A stretch of DNA of 64,000 nt from Paenibacillus sanguinis 2301083 = DSM 16941 (GTDB taxonomy: Bacteria; Bacillota; Bacilli; Paenibacillales; Paenibacillaceae), in the NCBI RefSeq assembly GCF_000374825.1, contig NZ_KB895378.1:307801-371800 (forward strand), in the 5' to 3' direction. The position numbers and the translations under genes are program-made. The notes beneath the pieces were generated by a model. The model was given only the letters and a program-made list of their open reading frames with translations. It did no database searches and was not told where the DNA came from. Below, piece by piece: positions 35,066 through 45,000 of the stretch; positions within the stretch are counted from its first letter, which is position 1, and every line of letters begins with the position of its first letter.

Positions 35066-35819
35066 GATCCCCCTCCCCCCCTGCATTCTTTTTCCGTTCA
35101 TCAAGACTGTAAATAAAATTCAATATCCCCCGGTTATACTCCAGCTCCATAAAATAACGCTGCACAATTACCTTTGTCTTTTCGGTCAGCGCCAGTTCTC
35201 CTGAGCCCACTTCATCCGCCAACTGTTGTTCCAGCAGGAAGCGTCTCACCGTATCCAGAAAACTGAGGCGGCTGATCGTATTTCCTGTTTGCCGTTTTGC
35301 AGTCTCTTTGATGTCGTCCATCGTGTCCCATTTTTCAATGATTGCCGACCAACTATAAGAGAATTCACCCTCATAACGTTTCAATTCTTCCTCATCATGC
35401 TCCTTGAGCGATTCGATTCTGTCTTGCACGAGCACTGCCCACTCATCCAGCGGGAGGAAATTCCGGGTAGGCTCCAGACTCTGGTAGCTGTCATAAAAAG
35501 CGCCGATAAACACAATGATAGCCAGGTACATGAGATACAGATCTGCATTGACGGCAGAAGCGCGCAGATAGGTTTTCTTCATAAAATCATTGCTCACATG
35601 GAATGGCGATAGCCGCACAAGGGGAATCATGTATAACTCATCCCCCGCTGTAATCACCGCGCTATCCACTTCAGCCGCAAACTGATCAACAATTCCCCTT
35701 ACTTCATCATCCGCCATATATTCTTGCAGACGGTCCTTCGGGGCCAATCCGCTCATTGCCAGCTGTGAATACAGCCGGAACGCCTGCATTACCGTTTCAT
35801 TGCTATAGGTATGGGCCAT
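35043..35819 (-). CDS. jetB: Wadjet JetB, MukE/kite-like subunit
   Basis: 258-residue helical protein of the position and size of JetB (kite/MukE-like subunit, DUF6063-like). ATG at 35819 has GGGGTG 9 bases upstream. Its gene overlaps jetA by 17 bases and jetC by 23 bases, so the three are translationally coupled. Visible segments are all-helical with no catalytic motif. The identity rests mainly on the neighbours. Confidence 0.8.
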   Translation of the reverse strand: MAHTYSNETVMQAFRLYSQLAMSGLAPKDRLQEYMADDEVRGIVDQFAAEVDSAVITAGDELYMIPLVRLSPFHVSNDFMKKTYLRASAVNADLYLMYLAIIVFIGAFYDSYQSLEPTRNFLPLDEWAVLVQDRIESLKEHDEEELKRYEGEFSYSWSAIIEKWDTMDDIKETAKRQTGNTISRLSFLDTVRRFLLEQQLADEVGSGELALTEKTKVIVQRYFMELEYNRGILNFIYSLDERKKNAGGEGDHAFDLEN

Positions 35820-37335
35820 TTCGCTCTTCACCCCACTTCAGCTTCATATTCTGAATTTGATATCTCGTACCCGTCTCGACAATGCCCGGGGCCTCCTGGA
35901 TCAACAGTACCCTTTGACCAAGCAGGCCAAAGACTTCCTCCAGTCCGGTATTGTTGTCGTTATGCTCTTCCTTGGAAAATGCTCTTACCGGACTTCGCTG
36001 ATGCAGTATGAGCCAAAAATCGTAGAAACTACGCAATTCCAGCCATTCCTGATATCCATATTCGCAAACCTGCTTTGTAAATTGACGGAGTTCTGTCTCC
36101 GATACCTTATCAAGCTCCTGAATGAGCAGTCTCATAATTCCCCTAAAAAAAGCACCCCGCCGCATCGTAAACTGTAGCCCCTCTTCATGATCCCCTGCTT
36201 CCAGAAAGCCTTCTTCCCGTGGTTCCGGCTCGCCTGAGCCGGCAATGTTTTGTTCAGCAAATAGGGTCAGCGGCGACCAGCTTCGCATCTGTTCCAGCCC
36301 TATAAACGGGGATACAATTCCTTTCATGGATTCAAGCGGAAGCGGCAAGCCGAATACAACACCCGCAACATCCTGCTCAAAATTGAACGAGCTTAAGCCC
36401 GTGTAATACAACGATTCTTTCGCGGAATACAGCGCCTGATTTTTCAAGTCCATACTCTGCTGCAATAATCCTGAATGTTCAAGATGCACCTTCTCCAGTT
36501 CATTTGCGATTCGCAATATATATTCGTAAGCTCGTTCATGCTTATCCTGATTGTTGTCGACGTACAGCCGGGCTCGTGTTTCCTTCACAAATTGCCTTAA
36601 CTCGTCAAATTCTTCATTTTCACGCTGGAGTCGAGTATAAATATCCTCCAACAGTCCACTGTACCGCTTTAATGTCTCTTCAGATACAATGCTGCGCTTG
36701 ATTTCATGCTCCAGCTTCAGCATTCGCTCCTGCAGGGACTCAACATCCACCCTCATTTCGTTGATCTGACGCAGTGCCCCTTGGAACTCGCCCTTCTCAA
36801 GCTGTTTGCGCAGCACTAACTGATGAATCGACAGCTGGAATTCCGAGTAAAACTCCTTCGTCGCAAACACCAGTTCAAGCCCATCCTCATCCAGCGCATA
36901 ATATTGAGTATTGGTTTTTGAATCAAAAGCGTTCGCCCGCAAGATTGAAGTATGTACAGACTGATACTCGCGCACTTCCCAATTGAAGAAAGTAAACTCG
37001 CGTTTTTTGCCGGAGGCTGGTCTAAATACCTGGATGATATCACGAGCTAGGTCTTCGCATTGGGAGATGTCCACGAGCAGCTTATCTCCGATGACATGAA
37101 GCAGATAAAGCGCCAGATCCTTTACGCCCGCTTTCATATTTCTTACCAGCTTTTGTTCGAAAAAGAACAGCAAGGAAAGCAAGCCAAGTTCCATCATATC
37201 AATGGGATTTCCGTTTCCGTCGGTTTGCTTTTTTCGCTGTAATTCGAATAAGGGGTCGAATAGCGCCACCTTCGATATCCGTTCCTGAAAGCCGGACAAC
37301 GTGCCTTCTAATTCAAATTGGTCCATAGCTTCCAT
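35803..37335 (-). CDS. jetA: Wadjet JetA, MukF/kleisin-like subunit
   Basis: 510-residue protein in the kleisin position. The N-terminal half is helix-rich with a winged-helix feel, the middle (about 200-290) carries coiled-coil segments (INEMRVDVESLQERMLKLEHEIKR), and the C-terminal part is helical. ATG at 37335 has GGAGGAG 6 bases upstream; earlier in-frame starts are too close to that site. It overlaps jetD by 28 bases. The call depends on context with jetB, jetC and jetD. Confidence 0.82.
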   Translation of the reverse strand: MEAMDQFELEGTLSGFQERISKVALFDPLFELQRKKQTDGNGNPIDMMELGLLSLLFFFEQKLVRNMKAGVKDLALYLLHVIGDKLLVDISQCEDLARDIIQVFRPASGKKREFTFFNWEVREYQSVHTSILRANAFDSKTNTQYYALDEDGLELVFATKEFYSEFQLSIHQLVLRKQLEKGEFQGALRQINEMRVDVESLQERMLKLEHEIKRSIVSEETLKRYSGLLEDIYTRLQRENEEFDELRQFVKETRARLYVDNNQDKHERAYEYILRIANELEKVHLEHSGLLQQSMDLKNQALYSAKESLYYTGLSSFNFEQDVAGVVFGLPLPLESMKGIVSPFIGLEQMRSWSPLTLFAEQNIAGSGEPEPREEGFLEAGDHEEGLQFTMRRGAFFRGIMRLLIQELDKVSETELRQFTKQVCEYGYQEWLELRSFYDFWLILHQRSPVRAFSKEEHNDNNTGLEEVFGLLGQRVLLIQEAPGIVETGTRYQIQNMKLKWGEERNGPYL

Positions 37336-38357
37336 TCTTCGCTCCTCCATATTTCCTGCAATTGCTGCGATGTCAACGTTTCCTGGGGATAGTAACCTCC
37401 CGCATTAAGGAATGTTTCAATCTGATTCTGTTGATCTTGGGGGAAATACTCAATAAACGCCTTCACCGCATCCTCATTTCTTCGCTGATTGCTCTTACCC
37501 AGAACGTACGGTTGTGCCAGACATGCCTGGTAGAACGGAAGAGCCGGAACCATGGTCTGTTGCTTGTCTACCTCGTGCCAGATTCGGATTCCTTCTTGAT
37601 CCAAATCGCCAAAATAATAGAAAAGGTGCTCGCGATCCGTCACGGGGTACTGCAACGAAAACATATCCAGATTTCCTATAATTTTATTGCCACAGCCGTA
37701 AATTAACGTACTGAATGAACTGGATGGCAGAGCGGGAAGCAGCGCTTGATAGGTTGTTTTATTCTCTACAATCAGATGCAGACAGTGAGAGGACTTATCC
37801 ATCAGGGATTCCGGATTTATAGCAAGCATTAACGGGTCAGAAACCGGATGAATTCGGAGTAGCTCCCACAGACCAAGCCGCTTTAGCAGCGCATGTCCAC
37901 CTAGGTCCGTAATCCACTTCTCATTGCCTGTGAGTTGAAAGCTCCGTTCCGGGGCAGGTACCGCGGTTGACGGCAGCCCTTGAGTTTTCAGGACACGATC
38001 GATCTGTTCGATCCATAATTGATCCTGCTCAAATTGATGCTCCGGCAACGAAAAATAGCTGTCCAGCTGGATCGCCGGATGAATTCTCAGGCGAAACTGC
38101 TGCAGCCGATGTTTGTGCTGTGCCGTTAAATACTGTTTATTGATACGGTAACGATAGGCTAAGGCCTGTTGTCTCATCGTGCGTCCTGCCGACTTCACAG
38201 CCTCCAGTACAGAGGCTTGCTCCAGCTTAAGCAGCACCTCCGCAAATTCCCGGGGATCAACTTCGAAATTTGTAAATAATGATTCCAGTTCCTCAAGCGC
38301 AATCGTTGATTTCCTGCTGCGACCAATGTGCTCCTCTATTATTTGTTTGATGTGCAT
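37308..38357 (-). CDS. jetD: Wadjet JetD, Toprim-domain nuclease subunit
   Basis: 349-residue Toprim protein (DUF2220-like JetD), the nuclease that cuts the extruded plasmid. The Toprim signature is present: Glu in HLIVENKTTY (near residue 212) and D-x-D in YYFGDLDQEGIRIW (near 262), so the metal site looks intact. The N-terminal region is a helical, DUF3322-like arm. ATG at 38357 has CAGGAG 8 bases upstream. Being first in the operon is the order jetD-A-B-C rather than the classical jetA-B-C-D, and would favour the type II arrangement. Confidence 0.88.
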   Translation of the reverse strand: MHIKQIIEEHIGRSRKSTIALEELESLFTNFEVDPREFAEVLLKLEQASVLEAVKSAGRTMRQQALAYRYRINKQYLTAQHKHRLQQFRLRIHPAIQLDSYFSLPEHQFEQDQLWIEQIDRVLKTQGLPSTAVPAPERSFQLTGNEKWITDLGGHALLKRLGLWELLRIHPVSDPLMLAINPESLMDKSSHCLHLIVENKTTYQALLPALPSSSFSTLIYGCGNKIIGNLDMFSLQYPVTDREHLFYYFGDLDQEGIRIWHEVDKQQTMVPALPFYQACLAQPYVLGKSNQRRNEDAVKAFIEYFPQDQQNQIETFLNAGGYYPQETLTSQQLQEIWRSEEWKLWTNLN

Positions 38358-38422
38358 ATGAAAACTCCTGCTTAATTTGGATTTAATATAGTATATCAGA
38401 AAAAGCACTACGGTATCTCAAA

Positions 38423-38653
38423 GGGTTCTACTTCCACATATATCTATTTAAGTATTTCGAGGCTGATATCAAAGAATTATAAGAACTGGCTAACAAAGAA
38501 GAAATGGCGGTCAAAGAAGATAAGACGTCCAAAGAAACGCTTGATGTTTTTGGCAATATCTTGACCAGGTCTATCGTAGCTACAGTTAAGGCAATGAATA
38601 GAAAGAACAAAATGGATAATGTACCTATATTCATTGATTACGATAATGTCTAA
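38423..38653 (+). pseudogene. Decayed plus-strand coding remnant
   Basis: Plus-strand reading gives a coding-like stretch (FYFHIYLFKYFEADIKEL, stop, then ELANKEEMAVKEDKTSKETLDVFGNIL...VPIFIDYDNV, stop). It has one internal stop at 38480 and no start. The lysine-rich C-terminal text looks like the end of a lost gene upstream of jetD. Evidence is from amino-acid composition only. Confidence 0.35.
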
Positions 38654-39010
38654 TGGATCCTTATGAACAATTCCAACCATGACCCATTGTCATTCCCGGG
38701 TTGGTAAGAGACAGCATATACTGGTGCTCCTGTAGTTCGAATAAAGCCCTTGTGCCCCCACATTGTATTTACAAGCGGATTACTTTCTCTTTCAGTAACC
38801 TGATAAAAAAATGGAGTCACGATGAGAATAATAACCATGGATTGCCTGATTTTGATCTCCCAAGGCTGTTTTCAAACAGTTTCATAATAAGGAAGGGGCC
38901 TTGCAAAATTTTCTTAGATCTTTGTTTGCCTAATACATCATGGCCGACAGGTAAATCTGCCGACAAAGTTTTATTCCACGTTCCACCTAGTTCTTCCTGC
39001 CTACAAACAA
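38650..39010 (-). pseudogene. Decayed coding remnant next to the HIRAN gene
   Basis: Two frames in succession look coding: first CRQEELGGTWNKTLSADLPVGHDVL...FENSLGRSKSGNPWLL, then after a frameshift near 38820, FYQVTERESNPLVNTMWGHKGFIRTTGAPVYAVSYQ ending at 38650. It reads like the C-terminal part of a protein with aromatic and Gly-rich segments, but I do not recognise it. Its start merges with the end of the HIRAN gene in another frame. Confidence 0.4.
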
Positions 39011-39357
39011 TTTGAAAACGCACCGTCTTTTGTCGCTTGGATAATGTACATCTCTTCGATCTCTGGAGCCATCTCAACGATCGCTGTATCCTTCACAACA
39101 AATCGTACCATTCCGCAAACATGATGTTCGAAGGTATCGTAGATCCTGCCGGCACTCCGGCACCCTCTTGGAACTGTATGTGGACTGTTGGCGACATAGC
39201 CGATTTTCCCCAGCGGAACCATATCCACTTTAATGGCTTCCTGATCATGTAAATTATCCGGTTCTTTGATTAAATGAACAATCTGGCCAGGTTTTAGAAA
39301 ATCCGCCCCAAAGTAGTGTCGTGTACCTGTGATTGCAATAAATATCGGTTGTTCCAT
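39001..39357 (-). CDS. HIRAN-domain protein
   Basis: 118-residue small protein made almost wholly of a HIRAN domain (GTRHYFGADFLKPGQIVHLIKEPDNLHDQEAIKV...LGKIGYVANSPHTV). HIRAN domains bind 3' ends of single-stranded DNA in fork-remodelling helicases such as HLTF, and stand-alone bacterial copies occur beside restriction and DNA-repair genes. ATG at 39357 has GGGGGAG 4 bases upstream. It has its own LexA-like box at 39416-39435, 59 bases upstream, and follows the pPIWI_RE terminator, so it is a separate unit. Confidence 0.82.
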   Translation of the reverse strand: MEQPIFIAITGTRHYFGADFLKPGQIVHLIKEPDNLHDQEAIKVDMVPLGKIGYVANSPHTVPRGCRSAGRIYDTFEHHVCGMVRFVVKDTAIVEMAPEIEEMYIIQATKDGAFSNCL

Positions 39358-39415
39358 TCTGCTCCCCCGTCTCATGGCATTTTCTCTATTATGAGGGGTT
39401 GTAACGACAATAGAT

Positions 39416-39435
39416 TGCCAGCGAATGTACGTTCT
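39416..39435. promoter_or_regulatory. LexA-like box upstream of HIRAN
   Basis: TGCCAGCGAATGTACGTTCT. The core CGAAT-GTAC-GTTCT matches the Bacillus SOS consensus CGAACRNRYGTTYC at 12 of 14 positions. Near-identical boxes occur at 46257 and 63598. Confidence 0.6.
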
Positions 39436-39440
39436 GTATC

Positions 39441-39479
39441 AAAAAAACACCGAAGGTTCAGATGTGAGAACCTCCGGTG
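39441..39479 (-). terminator. Terminator of the pPIWI_RE operon
   Basis: CACCGAAGGTTC (39448-39459) pairs with GAACCTCCGGTG (39468-39479) with one mismatch; on the minus strand it is followed by TTTTTTT. It begins 19 bases after the stop of the PIWI gene. Confidence 0.85.
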
Positions 39480-39497
39480 AATATTTTTATACTCCAA

Positions 39498-42035
39498 TTA
39501 TCCGACTTCCAGTCCAGCTTCAGTCTCCTCAGGCTCTATAACTTCTATCTCATCCTCAAATTCATCCTCATAGAAAATCTCGTTCCCTGTAAGATACTTT
39601 GATAAAATCCTCATTACTCTCATCGGATAAGGATCGACAGTATGTTTATCATAAGTCAATCCAACTCTGCGAAGCTGGTCAACCAAATTCGCCAAATCAT
39701 CACGCTCTACTTCATCAAGCGGGCCTAATGGAATGCACTCTACTGCCCGTTGCTGCAACATTAGTTTAGAAGGCTGCAAATATTTGATATCTCCGACAAA
39801 GGCCTTCCTCATTGTAACCGGCCTGCCTCCAACGCCATAGTAAATCCCTAGAGGGTCTTTAAATACTCCCGATGACTTAGTCGGTCTTTCTTCATTCTCC
39901 GTATAAAAAATCCGATATTGCGGAACATCTTGCATGGTGTTAATTCTGATAAACTTTACTCTAGACTCACTCATCAAACGTTCATTCAAAAACGGCACCA
40001 CATCATACTGAATTCGACCATTTTGAATGGCGGGGAGCCATCCTTTCCTTAACTTTGCATGGATCATAACGATGATTTCATAATTATGCCTGTCTAGCTC
40101 ATCCTCAATAACTTGTGTCAAAAAAGAACCGAACACCGCGCTGCTGTTATTAAATTTATTCGGCTGTTGTTTAAGCACCTTTACATCTTCCAGATAAAAC
40201 GGAGCCTCCTCTACAGGTACCCACTGATCTACTCCCAACATCTTAACCATAACTTCCGCTCTATTCATCTTGGATGCAACCGGCAGAAAGCCATGATTAG
40301 CTTTAAGTAGATTAAATGAAAGAATGGGACGAGTCTCCTCAAGTTTGGTTACGTTAAAACTAAGAAAACCTGCATCATTCAGCAAATCCAGCAATGCATT
40401 AATTATGCGCGGCCTATCTGCTTCAAGTCCTTCCGTCCCAAGAGGTTCAATAAACTGTGTTAACCTGCCCGACTGCTTCATGGCATCTCGAATCGCAAAT
40501 TTTGGATCGGCACCATTACTCCAATCCTCCTTACCGTTGATTTCAATGAGTGCCAGTTTTTTAACCGTTGGATCAACCTTTTGTGGAGCCAGCCTGCTCT
40601 TTATTTGAGCTACTAAACTATGATAAGCGACATCTGCTGTGCAACTTCTTATCTCAAGCTCTTGAACAATACCGTCCGGATTGCAGTGGACAAATTCCAC
40701 GACGACCTCTTTATTACTATCCAGTCTATAAATTTGCTCGGAGATTGGCCTAAAGATCACTGTGCCTTCTTCCTTCTTCCCAACCATATCAATGGATTTC
40801 TGCGGCGTCGTATAGAGCTGCTTCATCGCTGCAAACATCTCCTCACTGCTATACACTTCAATCCGAATCGCTCGATCTTTTTCAGAGATGATTGGAAAAC
40901 GCTGATCATTCATTTTGGGACCCGAAAGCTCTATAATGTGAGGCAGGGGCTCAAGCTCGTACTTGGCGAGCGTCTCTTTAAAACTGCTAAATAACCCTCT
41001 TTTCTCCGATACTCCTAACCCAGGTTTAACCCAGCTATTGACATTACGAAAAGAGTTATGGTTAACAACCCAAGCTGTTATATCTCCCTTTCCTTCCAGA
41101 TAGCTGGCAGGCGCTGACATCAACAAATCAGGTTCAAAGCTTTCTCCATAGAGTACATCCCAATACAGATTGTCCAGATGTGTCTTCCAACGCGAAAAAG
41201 TACCTTTGCTGGTATCTACATACCTTTCAAATTGCAACTGCGAAAATGACATCGTTTCTTGAACATAGTCAGGATTTCGGACAGAAACAAGGACAGAACA
41301 AGCCGGATTATCCTTTAAATAACAGACCCGCCCACTCTGCTCTGTTTTAATTTTGGATTCTTTTAAATAGCGACGTATCCCCACCGAAACGGACAATAAC
41401 AGTTTATTGGCATCACCGCCACGGTTTTCAAGACTAATTTTAAGTACATAGGAAAAGGGATCATGTTTGGCTGACTTTTGATATGGACTTGTTATGCACT
41501 CGTGCTTGTGGTTAAACACGGTATGAAAAAATTGAAATTCCTTAACGATCCCATGTCCCAGGTCCACCTGTCTGGGTTCAGCACAGAATTTAATAACAGC
41601 AAGGCCCGGTAGCCACTGATACTTGTCGACCGCCTTTTTGTCTGATGCCGCATAAAATTCTCCAAAAGTGGTTGTATGCCATGATAACTCTACTTCTTTA
41701 AGTTCTGCAGGCAGATCTGAAACCGTACATTTTTTTAGGGACGCTAACCAGCCTAAGGTCAGCTTTTTGATCAGTGAAGTTGACAACCTTTCCGTTGAGA
41801 CGATCCATGGCCAATCATTAGCCAAAGACATATAATTCACAGCTACATGGATCATTTCAGGAAAAATACTATTGAGCTTTTGCCCCAAGGGCTTGACTTG
41901 ATATTTTAACTTATACTCTGAATGAACCAGATAATCACGCCAACTTTCCGGCATATGCATAATGTGAATTGCTTCATCGTAAAAGGATTCTTCTTGTACT
42001 TCAAGATAAAATAACTCCATCATTTTAGTCTTCAT
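39498..42035 (-). CDS. pPIWI_RE protein (prokaryotic PIWI with conserved R and E)
   Basis: 845-residue protein of the pPIWI_RE family (Pfam pPIWI_RE_X, MID and RNaseH_pPIWI_RE domains; older names DUF3962 and DUF3893). ATG at 42035 has GGAGG 9 bases upstream. The N-terminal X domain occupies roughly 1-400. The C-terminal PIWI/RNase-H region includes NYEIIVMIHAKLRKGWLP and YYGVGGRPVTMRKAFVGDIKYLQPSKLMLQQRAVECIPLGP. The operon mates are a DinG-like helicase and a REase-fold protein, the trio described by Burroughs and colleagues (2013). They proposed that it destroys R-loops or RNA-DNA hybrids of invading elements. That role is a prediction. It overlaps the helicase gene by 11 bases. Confidence 0.88.
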   Translation of the reverse strand: MKTKMMELFYLEVQEESFYDEAIHIMHMPESWRDYLVHSEYKLKYQVKPLGQKLNSIFPEMIHVAVNYMSLANDWPWIVSTERLSTSLIKKLTLGWLASLKKCTVSDLPAELKEVELSWHTTTFGEFYAASDKKAVDKYQWLPGLAVIKFCAEPRQVDLGHGIVKEFQFFHTVFNHKHECITSPYQKSAKHDPFSYVLKISLENRGGDANKLLLSVSVGIRRYLKESKIKTEQSGRVCYLKDNPACSVLVSVRNPDYVQETMSFSQLQFERYVDTSKGTFSRWKTHLDNLYWDVLYGESFEPDLLMSAPASYLEGKGDITAWVVNHNSFRNVNSWVKPGLGVSEKRGLFSSFKETLAKYELEPLPHIIELSGPKMNDQRFPIISEKDRAIRIEVYSSEEMFAAMKQLYTTPQKSIDMVGKKEEGTVIFRPISEQIYRLDSNKEVVVEFVHCNPDGIVQELEIRSCTADVAYHSLVAQIKSRLAPQKVDPTVKKLALIEINGKEDWSNGADPKFAIRDAMKQSGRLTQFIEPLGTEGLEADRPRIINALLDLLNDAGFLSFNVTKLEETRPILSFNLLKANHGFLPVASKMNRAEVMVKMLGVDQWVPVEEAPFYLEDVKVLKQQPNKFNNSSAVFGSFLTQVIEDELDRHNYEIIVMIHAKLRKGWLPAIQNGRIQYDVVPFLNERLMSESRVKFIRINTMQDVPQYRIFYTENEERPTKSSGVFKDPLGIYYGVGGRPVTMRKAFVGDIKYLQPSKLMLQQRAVECIPLGPLDEVERDDLANLVDQLRRVGLTYDKHTVDPYPMRVMRILSKYLTGNEIFYEDEFEDEIEVIEPEETEAGLEVG

Positions 42036-45000
42036 CGTCTTCATCCTCCATTTTCATCTGTATGATCGCTTGAATAAAAGGCCCGTACAAACTTTGGAAC
42101 AAGATATCATTTCTATTACCAGTCATGATCTTTTTCCATACACTCAACATAGAGAGCCCACTTTTATTCCTGGCAGGTTTGGCATTAAATTTAGCATCAC
42201 AGAAAAAAACACGAGCATCCCTGCCTCCTCGCAGCAATCGTCCGATCATCTGCCAGACAGGAACAAATGTATACCAACCCATCATCTCACGTTCGTCATC
42301 ATGAAGGAGCGACCAATAGTCCGGCTTCATATACATGCTTTCAAGTTTACCGCTGCTTATCTGGCGCAATTTATTTATGGCCGGTTCATACCGCAATCCT
42401 TCATTCTGTATCCGCTTCATATACTTCGGAAGAAATGCATGTAGAATCTGAACAAGATATTTTAAATCATTAGGGATTGGATATGGCCTCACAAGAAAAT
42501 AAACGCTGCCGAATAATGCCCCACCTTCTCGATCCAAAATGTTATATCCCCTGCCAACTGAGAGCAACGGAACAATCAGGACTTCTGCAGATTGTTGACA
42601 AAAGCTTTCTATGAGGCTTCTCGAAAGTTCGTCTGCTTTCAGTTCCGCATCTCTTCCAAGCGCCATATACCGCTTATCCCAGACGGGATCATCTGCAAAT
42701 ACCTGGCGAACCGTTTCAACATCCTCATAGGAATTAACAACAAGAAGCACTCTTCTTGATGGACATTTATTTCCCCAGTATTGCAAGTCGAAGTTAATAT
42801 CGGACTTTAATTTTCGAACCATTCCGGAAAGGTTTTGACTTCTTTGCTCCTTGTCTTGAATCCCGGAAACAGCATAAAATTCTCCATTCGTCATATCGAG
42901 CACAGGTTTATAGTAGAGTTGAATGTTGGAGCTTGAACGTCCTGCGCTTAGCAACCAACGAGCAGAAGTTTCCAAATCATAATGAGCCGATTTGGGTGCA
43001 TGGCTTGTCCCTGACAGAAAAACCACAGCTGGCCCTTCTTTACTATCACTATCTCGGTATAACTGATGCCACTCATTAAGCAGTAGACGTCCAATCGCCG
43101 TATATTCGATCAACTTAAACTTTCCGGATTTTTTGCCTTCAGGAAGTTCATACCTGTAACCCAGCGTAACGCCGGTCATCGCCTCTTTCATAAATGCCTG
43201 GTAATCTTTTTGCATGGTGAATAATGGAGAGAAGTTAATCGATAACCCCAACTTCACCTGGATCATAGGAAAGGCGGTTAAAATATACTTGATATTTTCC
43301 TCAACTCGACACAAATAAATGAAGAACTCAAATTGAGCGTACAGCAATGATTTCTTTACCCGTGGTTTAATGACTCCCTTCAGTTTAGAAATCAGCTCAT
43401 CAATCCACAACTGCTTTCGTTCAGGACTGTCCGTATCGATCAATTCATTTGCAATTACTGATAAGCGTTTATCTTTATACGGGTCTGAAGCATATTCCAT
43501 CAACCATTTGAAGATCTGTTTCTGCTCATTTGCTTCAGTGGCTAATTTTCCGCTTATAGTTCCTGCTACCCCTGCGACTCGAATTAGATTGCCTTCAAGA
43601 TGAGTTCTTAAAGTATGGGAATCATTTAATTTTGCATAGATGCGCCAAACCATATGCTCCAACATCCGGAGTCGATCATTCCATTCAACAATGGCTGGAT
43701 CCCCGGCGTATTGCCCATATTCTCCATTGGTAAGTTGATTGGAATCGGTTCTCAGTTTTTCAAAAATGTCTTCTGTAGATCCAAATACGTTATATTCCGT
43801 CAAAAAAGCCTCGTCAAATTGCTTCTGTACCTGATCTGCCTCATCAACAAAGATGACATCCAACAAATCATGCATTGCCTCAAAGACAGTTCTTGCATAA
43901 GGATCGATAAGTTCGGGGATTCGAGATTTTAACACACTTGAAGCCGTTGTTACCCAAACTTCTGCATCTCTCAATGCGGCAAAATCGCGATATACACCAC
44001 ATTTATGAGCCAGCGGGCAAAGAACTCTGTTATCATCTTGCTGCAATTGAAGACACGGGTATGGTTTATTCCGTTCCTCGTCAATAGGTGTCGTTAAAGA
44101 CTTAATCAAACAGACATCAGAAATATGTCTAAGGGATTCATGGTTGGAGTTCATCCAATCGCCGATTTGTTGAATCTGATGCATATTGGCAAACAAATAA
44201 TCTTGCTGGTGTTTGCTTCTGCTTGACCGACCGATCACAGGAACCGCATGGACGCCAAGGCGGCGCAGCTCTTTGACCCGCCCAAGCACCTGGGCGACAC
44301 TGCCTTCAATAAATCCAACCTTTGCCCCATGTTTCTTCACTAGTCGATATGTCTCCAGCATCATGAAGGTCGATTTCCCTGCGCCAAGTCCCCCACCAAT
44401 ATGGATATTGCCTTGATAAGTCAACTCCCGCTCATCACCTGCTACAGGTTCAAGTATGACTTGTTGAGCACGCGTTTCCCACATACCATCCCTATTCAGG
44501 CAAGCATCCATTTCCTGTGCTAGGGAGGACCCATCATAGGGTAACGAAAGAGTCAGTAGTTTTTTTGAATGGTAGATAGGAAACGACTCCGTTGTATCTT
44601 TCAATAAAGACCCAGGAATGGTACCTTTAAAGTCAATCGTCTGCCCGCCCCGGATTCTGCGTGAGTATTTGAAATCCCCACTTACGGCCAAAGGTCTCGT
44701 ACTGAGTTTGAAAGGAATATTTTCTTCTAAGATCCGTCGATATATAGCAGTTCTATCGGGTTTAAACTTAGGTGAAAGACAAATAGCAATTCCCTCAGCA
44801 TTAACGTTAAACATTCTGTAATCCGGGTTCAATTCACGATATCGAGACAATCTCCGGAGCAAAACCTTCTTATGACGGAGTTCAGGAAAGAGAATGCGCA
44901 TCCGGGTGATGGTTGTAATTTCGACCAAATTCGGCAGAAAGGGCTCGTTATAACCAACTAACAGCGACCAAGCTTGTTCAATATTGAATGAAAGATCAAT

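Noticed and set aside
39498..42035. Canonical prokaryotic Argonaute
   Set aside because: No typical PAZ/PIWI DEDX pattern was seen; operon mates and C-terminal motifs fit pPIWI_RE instead.
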